NCBI GenBank assembly: GCA_020160805.1
Contig: JAIUPO010000005.1
Location: 1-64,000, forward strand
Length of the DNA: 64,000 nt
DNA from: Actinomycetota bacterium
Lineage (GTDB): Bacteria; Actinomycetota; Actinomycetes; Actinomycetales; Dermatophilaceae
Direction: 5' to 3'
Shown: positions 53,124 through 62,472 of the stretch, piece by piece
Layout of the letters: every line of letters begins with the position of its first letter
Numbering within the stretch: the stretch's first letter is position 1
Program-made: the position numbers and the translations under genes
The notes under the pieces: generated by a model
The model's input: the letters and a program-made list of their open reading frames with translations, nothing else
What the model was told of the DNA's origin: nothing
Database searches by the model: none

Positions 53124-53966
53124 GTGTTGTACTGGCTGCTGAAGCGCATTGTGCTCGGCCCCATCCTCCGCCTCCTCTTCCGCCCCACCGTGGAGGGGTT
53201 AGAGAACATCCCCACCGATGGGCCAGCGATTCTCGCCAGCAATCACCTGTCCTTCTCCGACTCGATTTTCCTGCCCCTGGTGGCACCGCGGCGGATCACT
53301 TTCCTGGCCAAGTCGGACTACTTCACCGGGCGAGGCGTCAAGGGTCGGCTGACCGCTGCCTTCTTCCGCGGCGTGGGCCAGGTGCCGATCGACCGCACCG
53401 GCGGGAACGCGAGCAATGCGGCCCTCAGCAGTGGCCTGCGCATCCTCAGCGCCGGTGATCTGTTGGGCATCTATCCCGAGGGCACCCGCAGCCCCGACGG
53501 TCGCCTCTACCGCGGCCGCACCGGCGTCGCGCGAATGGCGCTTGAAGGAAAGGTGCCCGTTCTGCCCGTCGCGATGATAGGCACCGACAAGGCGCAGCCG
53601 ACCGGCTCAGTCCTCCCCAAAATCATGCGCATCGGCGTCAAAATCGGTGCGCCCCTGGACTTTTCGCGGTATGAGGGCATGGAGGACGACCGCTTCGTCC
53701 TGCGCTCGATCACCGACGAGATCATGTATGAACTGATGCTGCTGTCCGGCCAGGAGTATGTCGACGTCTACGCCGCGACGCAGAAGAAGCGCCTGCTCGC
53801 GGCAGCCAAGAGTCGCGCTGCGGCACTGGAAGGCAAGCTCCCTGCCCGCGCCTCCGGCGTGGCCTTGGAAGTGCTCCCCGGCGAGAGCCTGGACGCCCGC
53901 GAGCCCGTGGTCGCGCACGAGCAGGAGCACCCGGACGAGGGCGACGCGCTGCCCCGCGCGAGTTAG
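53124..53966 (+). CDS. 1-acyl-glycerol-3-phosphate acyltransferase-like protein
   Basis: A 280-residue PlsC-type acyltransferase, probably adding the second acyl chain in phospholipid or mannoside synthesis (Rv2182c position). The catalytic NHLSFSD (HX4D) is at about residues 40-46 and the glycerol-phosphate site IYPEGTRSPDGRL later. A GTG start at 53124 follows AAGGGGA at about 10 bases. The C-terminal 50 residues (from AAKSRAAALEG) are probably disordered. Six bases separate it from the sensor kinase gene. Confidence 0.9.
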   Translation: MLYWLLKRIVLGPILRLLFRPTVEGLENIPTDGPAILASNHLSFSDSIFLPLVAPRRITFLAKSDYFTGRGVKGRLTAAFFRGVGQVPIDRTGGNASNAALSSGLRILSAGDLLGIYPEGTRSPDGRLYRGRTGVARMALEGKVPVLPVAMIGTDKAQPTGSVLPKIMRIGVKIGAPLDFSRYEGMEDDRFVLRSITDEIMYELMLLSGQEYVDVYAATQKKRLLAAAKSRAAALEGKLPARASGVALEVLPGESLDAREPVVAHEQEHPDEGDALPRAS

Positions 53967-53972
53967 ACCGTC

Positions 53973-55190
53973 GTGACCTCGGCCTCCCCCGGCACGGTCC
54001 GACCGGCCGAACCCGGTGTGGTGGGCGCCTTCACCCGCGGGCTGGCCATCTTCCGGCCCATTGCGCTGCTGTATGCCGCAATCCTCGCCTGGGTGCACCG
54101 CGAGGACATGAACCGCCCGATCGCGGCGGTCGCCGTTTTCGTGATCCTGCTGATCTGGTCGGTCATCGCCTCTTGGCGTCGCACGGTGACCACCCGCATG
54201 GCCGTCATCGACCTGACCTTGGCCACGCTCGGCATCCTCGCGACCTCGCTGGCTTTCCCGCGCGAAGCCGTCGTCTCCGGGGCCCTGACGTTGCCGGGGA
54301 TCTGGTCCAGCTCCGGCGTCGTCGCGGCCGCCATCCGTGGCGGCGCCCGCGGTGGGCTCATCGGGGCTGCCGTCATCTCAGTGGCGGATCTGGTCTCGGT
54401 CATCAAGCCGAACTTCGGGACCATCCACAACATCGTCCTGCTCATCCTTCTGGGGTGGCTGATCGGCCTGTCCACGACCCTTGCCCGCGAGAGCCAGCGC
54501 CTCTTGGAGGTCTCGGTCCGAGCCGAGGAGTCGTATGCCGAGCGCGAGCGGCTCGCTCGAATCGTCCACGATGGTGTCCTGCAAACCCTGACCTTCATCA
54601 ACCGGCGCGGCAACGAAATCGGTGGCGCCGCACAGGAACTCGCGACGCTGGCCGCCGATCAGGAGCGCTCGCTGCGCGACTTGGTCAGCGGGCGCCCGCG
54701 GGTCGTTGCCGCCGGAGACACGACCGATCTCGCGGTCGTCCTGCGGGGATTGGCCGACGAACGCGTCACCATCAGCGCCCCCGCCGAGGCGGTCATGCTG
54801 CCCAAGGACCGGGCCGGGGAATTGCGCGCCGCCGTTGTCGCCGCGCTGGACAATGTCCGCGCTCACGCCGGCCCGGACGCGCGAGCCTGGGTGCTCGTCG
54901 AAGACCTTGGCGGCGAAGTGGTCGTGACCGTTCGGGACAATGGCGTCGGTATGCCGCCCGGTCGCCCCGACGCGGCCGCAGCGGAGGGCCGGCTTGGTAT
55001 GGCCTCCTCGATCCGCGGCCGGATGCGCGACCTCGGCGGGGACGCCACGTGGGCCACGGCACCGGGCCGCGGCTGCACCGTCGTCCTCACCGCACCCAAG
55101 GATCTCGAGCCGCTGGCACCGCGGCGGCCGGGACGGCATACCCCTGCGGCGGGAACGACCCCCGCGGCCCGCTCGATGAGGGAGAGTTGA
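53973..55190 (+). CDS. MacS-type sensor histidine kinase
   Basis: A 405-residue kinase. Six or so membrane helices (FRPIALLYAAILAWVH to IVLLILLGWLIGLSTT) form the sensor part. The dimer/phosphoacceptor region has RIVHDGVLQTLTFINRRG with the His, typical of NarL-partner kinases, then an ATP domain (VAALDNVRAHAG, VRDNGVGMPPG, RLGMASSIRGRM). I recall the MacS name for such actinobacterial kinases. It is followed by the response regulator gene, overlapping or 5 bases apart depending on the start. Confidence 0.88.
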   Translation: MTSASPGTVRPAEPGVVGAFTRGLAIFRPIALLYAAILAWVHREDMNRPIAAVAVFVILLIWSVIASWRRTVTTRMAVIDLTLATLGILATSLAFPREAVVSGALTLPGIWSSSGVVAAAIRGGARGGLIGAAVISVADLVSVIKPNFGTIHNIVLLILLGWLIGLSTTLARESQRLLEVSVRAEESYAERERLARIVHDGVLQTLTFINRRGNEIGGAAQELATLAADQERSLRDLVSGRPRVVAAGDTTDLAVVLRGLADERVTISAPAEAVMLPKDRAGELRAAVVAALDNVRAHAGPDARAWVLVEDLGGEVVVTVRDNGVGMPPGRPDAAAAEGRLGMASSIRGRMRDLGGDATWATAPGRGCTVVLTAPKDLEPLAPRRPGRHTPAAGTTPAARSMRES

Positions 55191-55195
55191 TCCCC

Positions 55196-55834
55196 GTGAC
55201 CTTGCGCGTCTTCGTCGCCGACGACCATCCGCTGTGGCGCGACGCCCTCGTCGCCGACCTGGAGGAGCACGGCTATCAGGTCGTTGGGTCAGCGCCCGAC
55301 GGGCCGTCAGCGGTCCGGCGCGTCACGGCGACGGTCCCTGATGTGCTTTTGCTGGACCTAAACCTGCCCGGTCTGCACGGCGCCGATGTGTGCGCCCAAG
55401 TGGCGGGCTTGGCGACCCGCGTGCTCATCCTCTCGGCCAGTGGCGAGGAACACGATGTCCTGGCGGCCATGAAGGCCGGGGCGTCGGGTTATCTCGTGAA
55501 ATCGGCGACGCCAGAACAGATTCGGGCGGCCGTCGACGCGACCGGGCGGGGCGAGGCGACCTTCACGCCCGGGCTCGCCGGACTGGTGCTGGGGGAGTAC
55601 CGCAAGCTCGCGAGCGAGCCGTCCGCGCCGGAGCGGCCGGTGCCCGAATTGACCGACCGGGAGACCGAGATCCTGCGCCTGGTCGCGATGGGCTTGTCCA
55701 GCAAGGAGATCGCCGAGCAATTGGTCATCTCGCACCGGACCGTGCAGAACCACGTTCACAACACGCTCGGGAAATTGCAATTGCACAATCGCGTGGAGCT
55801 GACGCGCTTCGCCTTAGAGCGCGGGCTGAACTGA
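55196..55834 (+). CDS. NarL/LuxR-family response regulator
   Basis: A 212-residue regulator: a receiver domain (FVADDHPLWRDALVADL, DVLLLDLNLPGLHG with the phospho-Asp, the LILSASGEEHD strand, GYLVKSATPE with the Lys) and a C-terminal LuxR helix-turn-helix (LTDRETEILRLVAMGLSSK through SHRTVQNHV). It is the partner of the kinase just upstream. The GTG at 55196 has GGAGAG about 9 bases before it; an in-frame TTG at 55187 overlaps the kinase stop but has a poorer SD. The genes it controls are unknown. Confidence 0.92.
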   Translation: MTLRVFVADDHPLWRDALVADLEEHGYQVVGSAPDGPSAVRRVTATVPDVLLLDLNLPGLHGADVCAQVAGLATRVLILSASGEEHDVLAAMKAGASGYLVKSATPEQIRAAVDATGRGEATFTPGLAGLVLGEYRKLASEPSAPERPVPELTDRETEILRLVAMGLSSKEIAEQLVISHRTVQNHVHNTLGKLQLHNRVELTRFALERGLN

Positions 55835-55903
55835 CCCACCCTCGCGCGTGCCCGGCATACGGGCGGGGGGTCCGAATGCTGGGCGCCCACCTATTCTGTG
55901 AGG

Positions 55904-57250
55904 GTGACGACCACTGTCGAACCCATGACGGCCTTGCTCGATGGGCCTGCGCGCCCGGCGGCGCAGCAGCCCGTCTGGCCCGACGATGCGGCGTTGAAGG
56001 CCGCGGTGGACACGCTGTCCTTGATGCCTCCGATCGTCTTCGCCGGCGAGTGCGACCTGCTGCGGCAGCGGATGGCGGCTGCGTCGCGCGGCGAGGCCTT
56101 CGTGCTGCAAGGGGGCGACTGCGCCGAAACCTTCGCCGCCGCCACGGCAGACAACATTCGCGATCGGGTCAAGACGCTGCTGCAGATGGCGGCCGTGCTG
56201 ACCTATGGCGCGTCGGTCCCGGTGGTCAAGGTCGGGCGGATGGCCGGGCAGTATGCCAAGCCGCGCAGCAGCAATACCGAAACCCGCGAGGGGACGACGC
56301 TCCCGGCATACCGCGGGGACATGGTCAACGATTTCGAGTTCGCCGAGGCCGCGCGGACTCCCGACCCGCAGCGGTTGGTGCGGGCCTATCACGCGAGCAC
56401 GGCCACCTTGAATCTGGTGCGGGCCTTCACCACCGGTGGGTATGCCGACCTGCGGCACGTCCACGAGTGGAACAAGGGATTCGTCTCGACGCCGGCCAAT
56501 GCGGCCTACGAGAAGCTCGCCCGCGATATCGACAAGGCGATGAAGTTCATGTCGGCCTGCGGTGCGGACTTCGACGCCATGCGACAGGTCGAGTTCTTTG
56601 CCGCTCACGAGGCGCTGCTGCTGGACTACGAACGGCCGCTGACCCGCGTCGACTCGCGCACCGGCAAGCTCTATGACACCTCCGGTCACTTCATCTGGGT
56701 GGGGGAGCGCACCCGCGATCTCGACGGGGCCCACATCGACTTCATCACCAAGGTGCACAATCCCGTCGGGGTGAAACTGTCGGCGAAGTCCGACCCGGCC
56801 TATATCGAGAAGCTGATGGATCTGGTCGATCCCGATCGCGAGCCGGGGCGCCTGACCTTCATCACTCGCATGGGCGCGGGTCAGATCCGCGACGCACTGC
56901 CGGGCGTGATCGAGGCCGCAACGAAGGCCGGATCCGCGGCGACGTGGATCTGTGATCCCATGCACGGCAACACTTTTGAGTCGACGAGTGGCTACAAGAC
57001 GCGCAATTTCGACGACATCGTCGAGGAGGTGCACGGCTTCTTCGATGTGCACCACGCGCTCGGCACCGTGCCCGGCGGCATCCACGTCGAACTGACCGGC
57101 AATGACGTCACCGAATGCCTCGGCGGCGCCGACAAGATCCTCGACGCCGATCTGAACAAGCGCTACGAAAGCGTCTGCGATCCCCGCCTGAACCACCGGC
57201 AGGGCCTTGAGCTCGCCTTCCTCGTGGCCGAAATGCTGGCCCGCGACTGA
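55904..57250 (+). CDS. aroG: Class II DAHP synthase
   Basis: First enzyme of the shikimate pathway, joining PEP and erythrose-4-phosphate. The 448-residue protein is of the plant-like class II type found in actinobacteria: FVLQGGDCAETF, KVGRMAGQYAKPRSS, and near the end WICDPMHGNTFES and GGIHVELTGNDVTECLGG. Metal-ligand Cys (GGDCAE), His, Glu and Asp are in place. The GTG at 55904 follows TATTCT (55892-55897) by 6 bases, a leaderless start. The stop overlaps the next ATG by one base (TGATG). Confidence 0.96.
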   Translation: MTTTVEPMTALLDGPARPAAQQPVWPDDAALKAAVDTLSLMPPIVFAGECDLLRQRMAAASRGEAFVLQGGDCAETFAAATADNIRDRVKTLLQMAAVLTYGASVPVVKVGRMAGQYAKPRSSNTETREGTTLPAYRGDMVNDFEFAEAARTPDPQRLVRAYHASTATLNLVRAFTTGGYADLRHVHEWNKGFVSTPANAAYEKLARDIDKAMKFMSACGADFDAMRQVEFFAAHEALLLDYERPLTRVDSRTGKLYDTSGHFIWVGERTRDLDGAHIDFITKVHNPVGVKLSAKSDPAYIEKLMDLVDPDREPGRLTFITRMGAGQIRDALPGVIEAATKAGSAATWICDPMHGNTFESTSGYKTRNFDDIVEEVHGFFDVHHALGTVPGGIHVELTGNDVTECLGGADKILDADLNKRYESVCDPRLNHRQGLELAFLVAEMLARD

Positions 57251-58320
57251 TGGCCGCGTATGCCGTCGACCTGCTCTCCGACACCCTGACCCGGCCGTCG
57301 CGGGGTATGCGGACCGCGATGGCAGATGCCGAGGTCGGCGACGATGTCTTCGGGGAAGACCCGACTGTTCGGCGGCTGGAGGTAAGGGTCGCTGAGCTGC
57401 TCGGCCACGAGGCTGGTCTGTTCTCCCCGACCGGATCGCTGGCCAATCAGCTCGGCCTGCGCCTGCACGTCACCCCCGGGCGGGAGCTGATCGCCGACTC
57501 GATGGCGCACATCTTGCGCGCGGAACTCGGTGCAGCAGCGGCCTTTTCGGGGATCACCTCGCGGACCTGGGTATCAGACCGGGGCCGGGTCACGCCGGAG
57601 CAGGCGCTCTCGTTGATGATTGCTGGCGCCGATATCTATCACGTGCCGACCGCGCTCATCGCGCTGGAGAACACGCACAACTTCGGTGGGGGCACGATCC
57701 TGCCGCTGGCGACGATCGAGGCCATTCGTGCGGGTTCCCAGCCGCACGGGGTGGCCATGCATCTCGACGGGGCGCGGCTGTGGAATGCCCATATCGCCAC
57801 TGGGGTGGCGCTGGCCGACTATGGCCGGCACTTCGACACCGTCTCGGTCTGCCTCTCGAAAGGCCTTGGTGCACCGGTCGGTTCGGTCCTGGTCGGCTCG
57901 GCCGATCTGATGCGCGAGGCGCGTGTATGGCGCAAACGCTATGGCGCCGGGATGCGCCAGGTGGGCGTTCTGGCCGCTGCCGGTCTTTTTGCGCTCGACC
58001 ACAATCTTGAGCGATTGGCCGACGATCATGCGCGGGCGCGGCGGTTTGCCGAGGCCGTGAGTTCCGTTGCGCCCGTTGTGGATCCGGCGCAGGTCGAGAC
58101 CAATATCGTCATCCTCGACCTCGCCGATCATCCGAAGTCGGCGGCGGACGTCGTGAGCGGCCTCGCGGAGGCGGGCGTGCGGGCATACGCGTTGAGCCCC
58201 ACACGGGTGCGTCTGGTCTGGCACCTCGACGTCGACGACCCCGGCACCGACCGCGCCATCGCCGCTGCCCGCGCCGTCCTCGCCAGAGGGGGCCGCGTCA
58301 CCCCACGCAACCTCTGCTGA
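57250..58320 (+). CDS. Low-specificity threonine aldolase-like enzyme
   Basis: A 356-residue fold-type I PLP enzyme splitting threonine or allo-threonine to glycine and acetaldehyde. DLLSDTLTRPSRGMRTAMADAEVGDDVFGEDPTV is the typical start; SPTGSLANQLGL, HLDGARLWNA (PLP Asp) and VSVCLSKGLGAPVGS (PLP Lys) follow. It overlaps the aroG stop by a base. Its last codons and stop are repeated once just downstream. Confidence 0.92.
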   Translation: MAAYAVDLLSDTLTRPSRGMRTAMADAEVGDDVFGEDPTVRRLEVRVAELLGHEAGLFSPTGSLANQLGLRLHVTPGRELIADSMAHILRAELGAAAAFSGITSRTWVSDRGRVTPEQALSLMIAGADIYHVPTALIALENTHNFGGGTILPLATIEAIRAGSQPHGVAMHLDGARLWNAHIATGVALADYGRHFDTVSVCLSKGLGAPVGSVLVGSADLMREARVWRKRYGAGMRQVGVLAAAGLFALDHNLERLADDHARARRFAEAVSSVAPVVDPAQVETNIVILDLADHPKSAADVVSGLAEAGVRAYALSPTRVRLVWHLDVDDPGTDRAIAAARAVLARGGRVTPRNLC

Positions 58321-58339
58321 GACGTGCAACCTCTGCTGA
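58307..58339 (+). repeat. Direct repeat of a gene 3' end
   Basis: gcaacctctgctga, the last codons and stop of the threonine aldolase gene (58307-58320), occurs again at 58326-58339, period 19. The second copy is non-coding. Confidence 0.85.
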
Positions 58340-58348
58340 CGTGGCCCG

Positions 58349-59278
58349 TCAGGGGGCGTCGTGGTGGAGCGCCTCCATCGGCCGCTCGTCGTCCAGCGGA
58401 TCCTGCGCGGAGCGGCCTCGCAGCTCGGAGAGGTACATCGCCGCCAGCACCAGCCCACCGCCGAGAAGCATTCGGGTCGTGAGGGATTCGCCGCCGAACA
58501 GGACCGCAAAGAAGGCAGCGAAGACCGGTTCGGTCGTCATGATGATCGCCGCGCGCGTCGGCGGGACGTGTGCCTGCGCCCAGGTCTGCGCCCACAAGGC
58601 GAAGGCGCCCGCGACCAGCGCCATATAGAGCAGCGAGGCCCACTGGCCCCCGGTGGCCGGCAAGGTGATACCGCCTGGAAGGGCGGCGACCAGCGCCACG
58701 CAGGAGATGACGGCGGCTTGGACACACGCCATACCCGTGGCCTGTGCAGGGGTGGACCAGCGGCCCAGGCCGAGGATATGCAGGGCATAGAGCAAGGCCG
58801 CCGCGAGCGTGAGGCCCTCGCCGAAACCGATCGCGAACCCGCGCAGCGACAGCACGCCCAGGCCGACCGCGGCCAAAGCGACCGCCAACCACATGGCCCC
58901 AGGGAGCCGGTCGCGGAGCAGGAGCGCGCCGAGGACGGGGGTGAGGACGACATACGCCCCGGTCACAAAGCCGGACACCGATGCGGAGGTGTGCTCCAAA
59001 CCGATGGTCTGCAGGATCTGGGCGGTGCCGTAGAGACCGCCGAGAACCACGGACGAACGCACAGCCGAACGGGGCAGCGCCGCGACCTGCCGCCGAAAGA
59101 CCAGGCACATCGCCAGCGCAGCGATCGCGAACCGCACCACGAGGAAGTCGGCAGACGGCACATGCGCGACGAGATCTTTGATGAGGAAAAAGGTCGAGCC
59201 CCACGTCGCCGTCATGGCGAGCAAGAGCAGCGTCGCGATAACGCGGGTGCGGCCCTGCTGGGATGGGTCCGCGCTCAT
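58349..59278 (-). CDS. EamA/DMT-family transporter
   Basis: A 309-residue membrane protein with ten helices arranged as two EamA repeats (LLLAMTATWGSTFFLIKDLV in the first, LLYMALVAGAFALWAQTWAQ in the second). Members export amino acids and other metabolites; substrate unknown. It overlaps the kinase stop by one base (TGATG), so it is read on from the PASTA kinase message, an unusual partner. Confidence 0.9.
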   Translation of the reverse strand: MSADPSQQGRTRVIATLLLLAMTATWGSTFFLIKDLVAHVPSADFLVVRFAIAALAMCLVFRRQVAALPRSAVRSSVVLGGLYGTAQILQTIGLEHTSASVSGFVTGAYVVLTPVLGALLLRDRLPGAMWLAVALAAVGLGVLSLRGFAIGFGEGLTLAAALLYALHILGLGRWSTPAQATGMACVQAAVISCVALVAALPGGITLPATGGQWASLLYMALVAGAFALWAQTWAQAHVPPTRAAIIMTTEPVFAAFFAVLFGGESLTTRMLLGGGLVLAAMYLSELRGRSAQDPLDDERPMEALHHDAP

Positions 59279-61368
59279 CAGACGATGGTGATGGTGACGG
59301 TGGTCCCCTTGGGCGCTTTGGTCCCGCCGGCCGGCGTCTGCCCGGTGCAGGTGTCGAGCGGACCGCCGAGGAACTTCTTGACGTCCACCTCGAATCCAGC
59401 GGCCTTGAGCAAGGCCACCGACTCGGCCTCGGATTTATTGAAGCACGAGGGGACTTCCACCAGCTCCGGGCCCTTGGACAGGGTCAGCGTGATGGTGTCA
59501 CCGCGCACCACCTGGCCGTCCGCGGGGGTCTGAGCGGCGACGGTGTCCTTGTCGTAGTCGGTCGAGAAGATCGGCTCACTGGCCATCTCGATGGTCAAGC
59601 CCGCCTGCTCGGCCAGTGCCTGCGCCTCCTCCTGGGTCTTGCCGAGGAAGTCGGGGACATCGAAGGGTTGCGGCCCGTCGCTGAGCACGAAGTTGACGGG
59701 CTCGCCGCGCTTGAGTTGGGTGCCGGCGGCCGGCTCGAAGGACACGACGCGGCCCTTGGGAATGGTGTCGCTATAGGCCGTGGTGACCTTCCCGGGGCTG
59801 AGGTTGACCTTCGCCAGGCGCTCGGTCGCGGTCTTGCGCGAGACATTCATCAGGTCCGGAACGGCATACCGCTCCTTGCCCTTGGAGATCGTCAGCGTGA
59901 CATCGGCGCCGCGGCGCAGCGAGGCGCCTTCGCCGGGGGTCGCGGAGATGACGAAGCCCTTCGCGACTGTTTCGCTGAAGGCCTCCGTCTGCTTCGCGTC
60001 AAGATGGGTAGTCGTCAGGGCGGCCACTGCTTGTTGCGCCGTCAGGTCCGTCAGCGTGGGGACGGTGGTCGGCGAGCCGGGCCCGGCGGTGAAGTACCAC
60101 CCCGCGCCACCCGCCGCGAGCAGCAGAGCCACCAGGGCCGCGAGTATGCCGAGGCGCCGGCGCCTCGGGGCCGCGCCAGCTGCGTCGTGCCCGTCGTGGG
60201 TCCCGTGCGGTGGCTGGGGCCGGTTGCCAGTTGGGTTGGTGGGCAGCGGTTTTGGCGCCGGCTTGACGACGCGCGGGGCTGGCTTGAGCGGCTGGGCGGC
60301 AGGTTGCGCGAGATTGAAGGGCTGCGTGTCGGCGCTGGTTGCCCCGGCGCCCGCCGGCGCGACCGGCAGGACACTCGTGGCCTCTGCCGGCTGGCTGGTT
60401 GTCGGTGCAGCCGTTTCCGTGTCCGGCCGGCCCGGGTATGCCGTCGTTCCCGCTCCGGCCGCGCTGGCGGCGGCTGATCCGGGGGCGGTGGTCGCGACGC
60501 CATCGAGCTCGGACTCGGGCAGCAGGCGTCGCACATGGCGCACCTCGGCGAGGAACTCCGCGGCATCCTCGGGCCGGTCCTGCGGATCCTTCGCCGACGC
60601 GCTCAGGACGAGTGAGTCCAAGCTTGGCGGAATGCCGGGGAGCACCGACGAGGGTGCGGGCACACCGGAGTGCACGTGCTGGAAGAGCACCTTGGGGATG
60701 CTCTCGCCGGCGAACGCCTTACGGCCGGTGAGCATTTCGAAGAGGAGGAGGCCCGCGGCATACACATCGGAGCGGGTCGTGACCTGGCCGCCGCCGTCGA
60801 CCTGCTCGGGGGAGATATAGGCCAGGGTGCCGAGAACCTCCGAGGTGGCGGACGTGGCTGTGTCGGTGTTGACGGCGCGGGCGAGGCCGAAATCGGCCAC
60901 CTTGACGACGCCGTCATCGCGGATGATGACATTCTCCGGCTTGATATCGCGGTGAATGATGCCGCCACGGTGGGCCTCGGCCAGCGCCAGGAGCATCGGC
61001 TCCAGGATGTCCAAGGCGGCGCGGGGCGTCAGGGCTCCGTCATCCTCGACGATCTGGCGCAGGGTGCGGCCCGGGACATATTCCATCGCCAGCCAGACCC
61101 GGCCAGCATCATTGCCCTGGTCGTAGATGGAGACGATATTTGGGTGCGACAGCCGGGCGGCGGCGAGCGCCTCACGCTTGAACCGGGAGACGAACCGCTC
61201 ATCGTGCGCCAGGTGCGGCCGCATGACCTTCAGCGCGACATCGCGATCGAGGCGGGTGTCGACGGCGCGGTAGACGCTGGCCATCCCGCCGGTGGCGATC
61301 AGTTCGAGCACGGTATAGCGACCGTCGATGACCTCGCCGATCAGTGCATCCGGGCCCACGACGTTCAC
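59278..61368 (-). CDS. PASTA-domain Ser/Thr protein kinase (PknL-like)
   Basis: A 696-residue membrane kinase. The catalytic domain (about residues 15-275) is intact: GGMASVYRAVD, VALKVM (Lys47), HRDIKPENVI (Asp141), ADFGLA (Asp159). A Pro/Ala-rich linker leads to one helix at about 406-427 (ILAALVALLLAAGGAGWYF) and four extracytoplasmic PASTA repeats, which bind muropeptides. Mycobacterial PknL sits beside its substrate Rv2175c and near aroG, as here, but lacks PASTA domains by my memory, so this is a PknL-position kinase with PknB-like outside. The GTG at 61368 is 7 bases after TAAAAT (61376-61381); a GTG at 61374 is too close to it. Confidence 0.92.
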   Translation of the reverse strand: MNVVGPDALIGEVIDGRYTVLELIATGGMASVYRAVDTRLDRDVALKVMRPHLAHDERFVSRFKREALAAARLSHPNIVSIYDQGNDAGRVWLAMEYVPGRTLRQIVEDDGALTPRAALDILEPMLLALAEAHRGGIIHRDIKPENVIIRDDGVVKVADFGLARAVNTDTATSATSEVLGTLAYISPEQVDGGGQVTTRSDVYAAGLLLFEMLTGRKAFAGESIPKVLFQHVHSGVPAPSSVLPGIPPSLDSLVLSASAKDPQDRPEDAAEFLAEVRHVRRLLPESELDGVATTAPGSAAASAAGAGTTAYPGRPDTETAAPTTSQPAEATSVLPVAPAGAGATSADTQPFNLAQPAAQPLKPAPRVVKPAPKPLPTNPTGNRPQPPHGTHDGHDAAGAAPRRRRLGILAALVALLLAAGGAGWYFTAGPGSPTTVPTLTDLTAQQAVAALTTTHLDAKQTEAFSETVAKGFVISATPGEGASLRRGADVTLTISKGKERYAVPDLMNVSRKTATERLAKVNLSPGKVTTAYSDTIPKGRVVSFEPAAGTQLKRGEPVNFVLSDGPQPFDVPDFLGKTQEEAQALAEQAGLTIEMASEPIFSTDYDKDTVAAQTPADGQVVRGDTITLTLSKGPELVEVPSCFNKSEAESVALLKAAGFEVDVKKFLGGPLDTCTGQTPAGGTKAPKGTTVTITIV

Positions 61369-61448
61369 CGGCACGATTTTAGGCCTCTTCTCTGAGCGCC
61401 CTGGGGAGGCGCCCGCTCACGGCCCGGGCGGGTTGAGAGCCGAACGGA

Positions 61449-62303
61449 TCAGAACTTGCTGCGGAAGTAGGTGACATTGGCGACGTACTGGCGGGTGTCG
61501 GCATACCACCCGCGCTCGCGCACTGAGCCGAGGCCTTGGTAATAGGCCGCGATGACCTCGTCGCGGTTGGCGGCCATCTTGGTCAACTGCTTGATGATGA
61601 CGACGCCGGCGGTGACATTGTCGTGAATGTCGTGGAGGTTGAGTTTGCGGCCGATGAGGCTGCCCGCCCACTCGCCCGAGCCCGGCATGACCTGCATCGT
61701 GCCGACGGCACCGACATGCGAGGTGACGCCCTGCTGCCAGCCGGATTCCTGCCATCCGATGGCGAGCGCGAGGCGGGGGTCCACGCCATACCGCAGCGCC
61801 GTCGAGGCGATCAGGTCACGGGTCGCGGTGCGCGACGCCATACCCCGGATCGGGGTCGACTTGGGGGTCGACTCGAAGCTGTTGTCGACCCGGCTGGTCG
61901 CACCAGGGATCGAGAGTTTCTGACCGGGGTGGATGAACCGGCTGGGGGCGATGCCATTGGTCTTGGCGATCGCCGCGATCGTCGTGCCATAGCTGCCGGC
62001 GATGGAGCTGAGGGTTTCGCCGGCGCGCACCGTATGCCCGGAGCTGGTCCGGGCGGGGCGCTTGGCGGGCGTGCTGTCGCCGTGGGGGATGACGAGGATG
62101 TCGCCGGGGTGGATCAGGCGGCCGTTGGACAGATTGTTCGCGCGGCTGATCGCGCCGGTGGTCGTGCCGTACTTGATGGCCAGCCCATAGACCGTCTCCC
62201 CATCGCGCACCGTGTGCCTCTGGTCGGTGCTCGAGTGCACGGCGAGCGCGGGCAGGTCGAAGAGCACAGGCGGCGTGGCGGGCATCGTGAGCAGGGGGGC
62301 CAT
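61449..62303 (-). CDS. LysM-repeat lytic transglycosylase
   Basis: A 284-residue cell-wall enzyme with two LysM repeats (residues 30-73 and 90-133) and a soluble lytic transglycosylase domain (about 160-280) with catalytic Glu186 in GWQESGW, then GAVGTMQVMPGSG and a C-terminal AAYYQGLGSV. It would cut glycan strands of peptidoglycan. The ATG at 62303 has GGAAGGA 6 bases before it. The first 25 residues are not a strong signal peptide, so the export route is unclear. It lies just upstream of the PASTA kinase on the same strand, both linked to the cell wall. Confidence 0.87.
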   Translation of the reverse strand: MAPLLTMPATPPVLFDLPALAVHSSTDQRHTVRDGETVYGLAIKYGTTTGAISRANNLSNGRLIHPGDILVIPHGDSTPAKRPARTSSGHTVRAGETLSSIAGSYGTTIAAIAKTNGIAPSRFIHPGQKLSIPGATSRVDNSFESTPKSTPIRGMASRTATRDLIASTALRYGVDPRLALAIGWQESGWQQGVTSHVGAVGTMQVMPGSGEWAGSLIGRKLNLHDIHDNVTAGVVIIKQLTKMAANRDEVIAAYYQGLGSVRERGWYADTRQYVANVTYFRSKF

Positions 62304-62472
62304 GAGCGTCCTTCCGTCGGCCGGGAGTGGCCGCGATGAGGCGTGGGGGAGCGTGTGACTGCTGTGATTGTTGAGCCTCCGGATACAGATGATGCGGCAG
62401 GGACGCGCGTCAAATGGGGCTGCGCGGCCGCGCGGGGCTTCCGCACGGCAGGCGTATGGCAGTCTGGCGCGC

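Noticed and set aside
54173-55195. N-terminal extension of the response regulator
   Set aside because: It overlaps the histidine kinase gene out of frame with Arg/Pro-rich text; the receiver domain starts at 55196.
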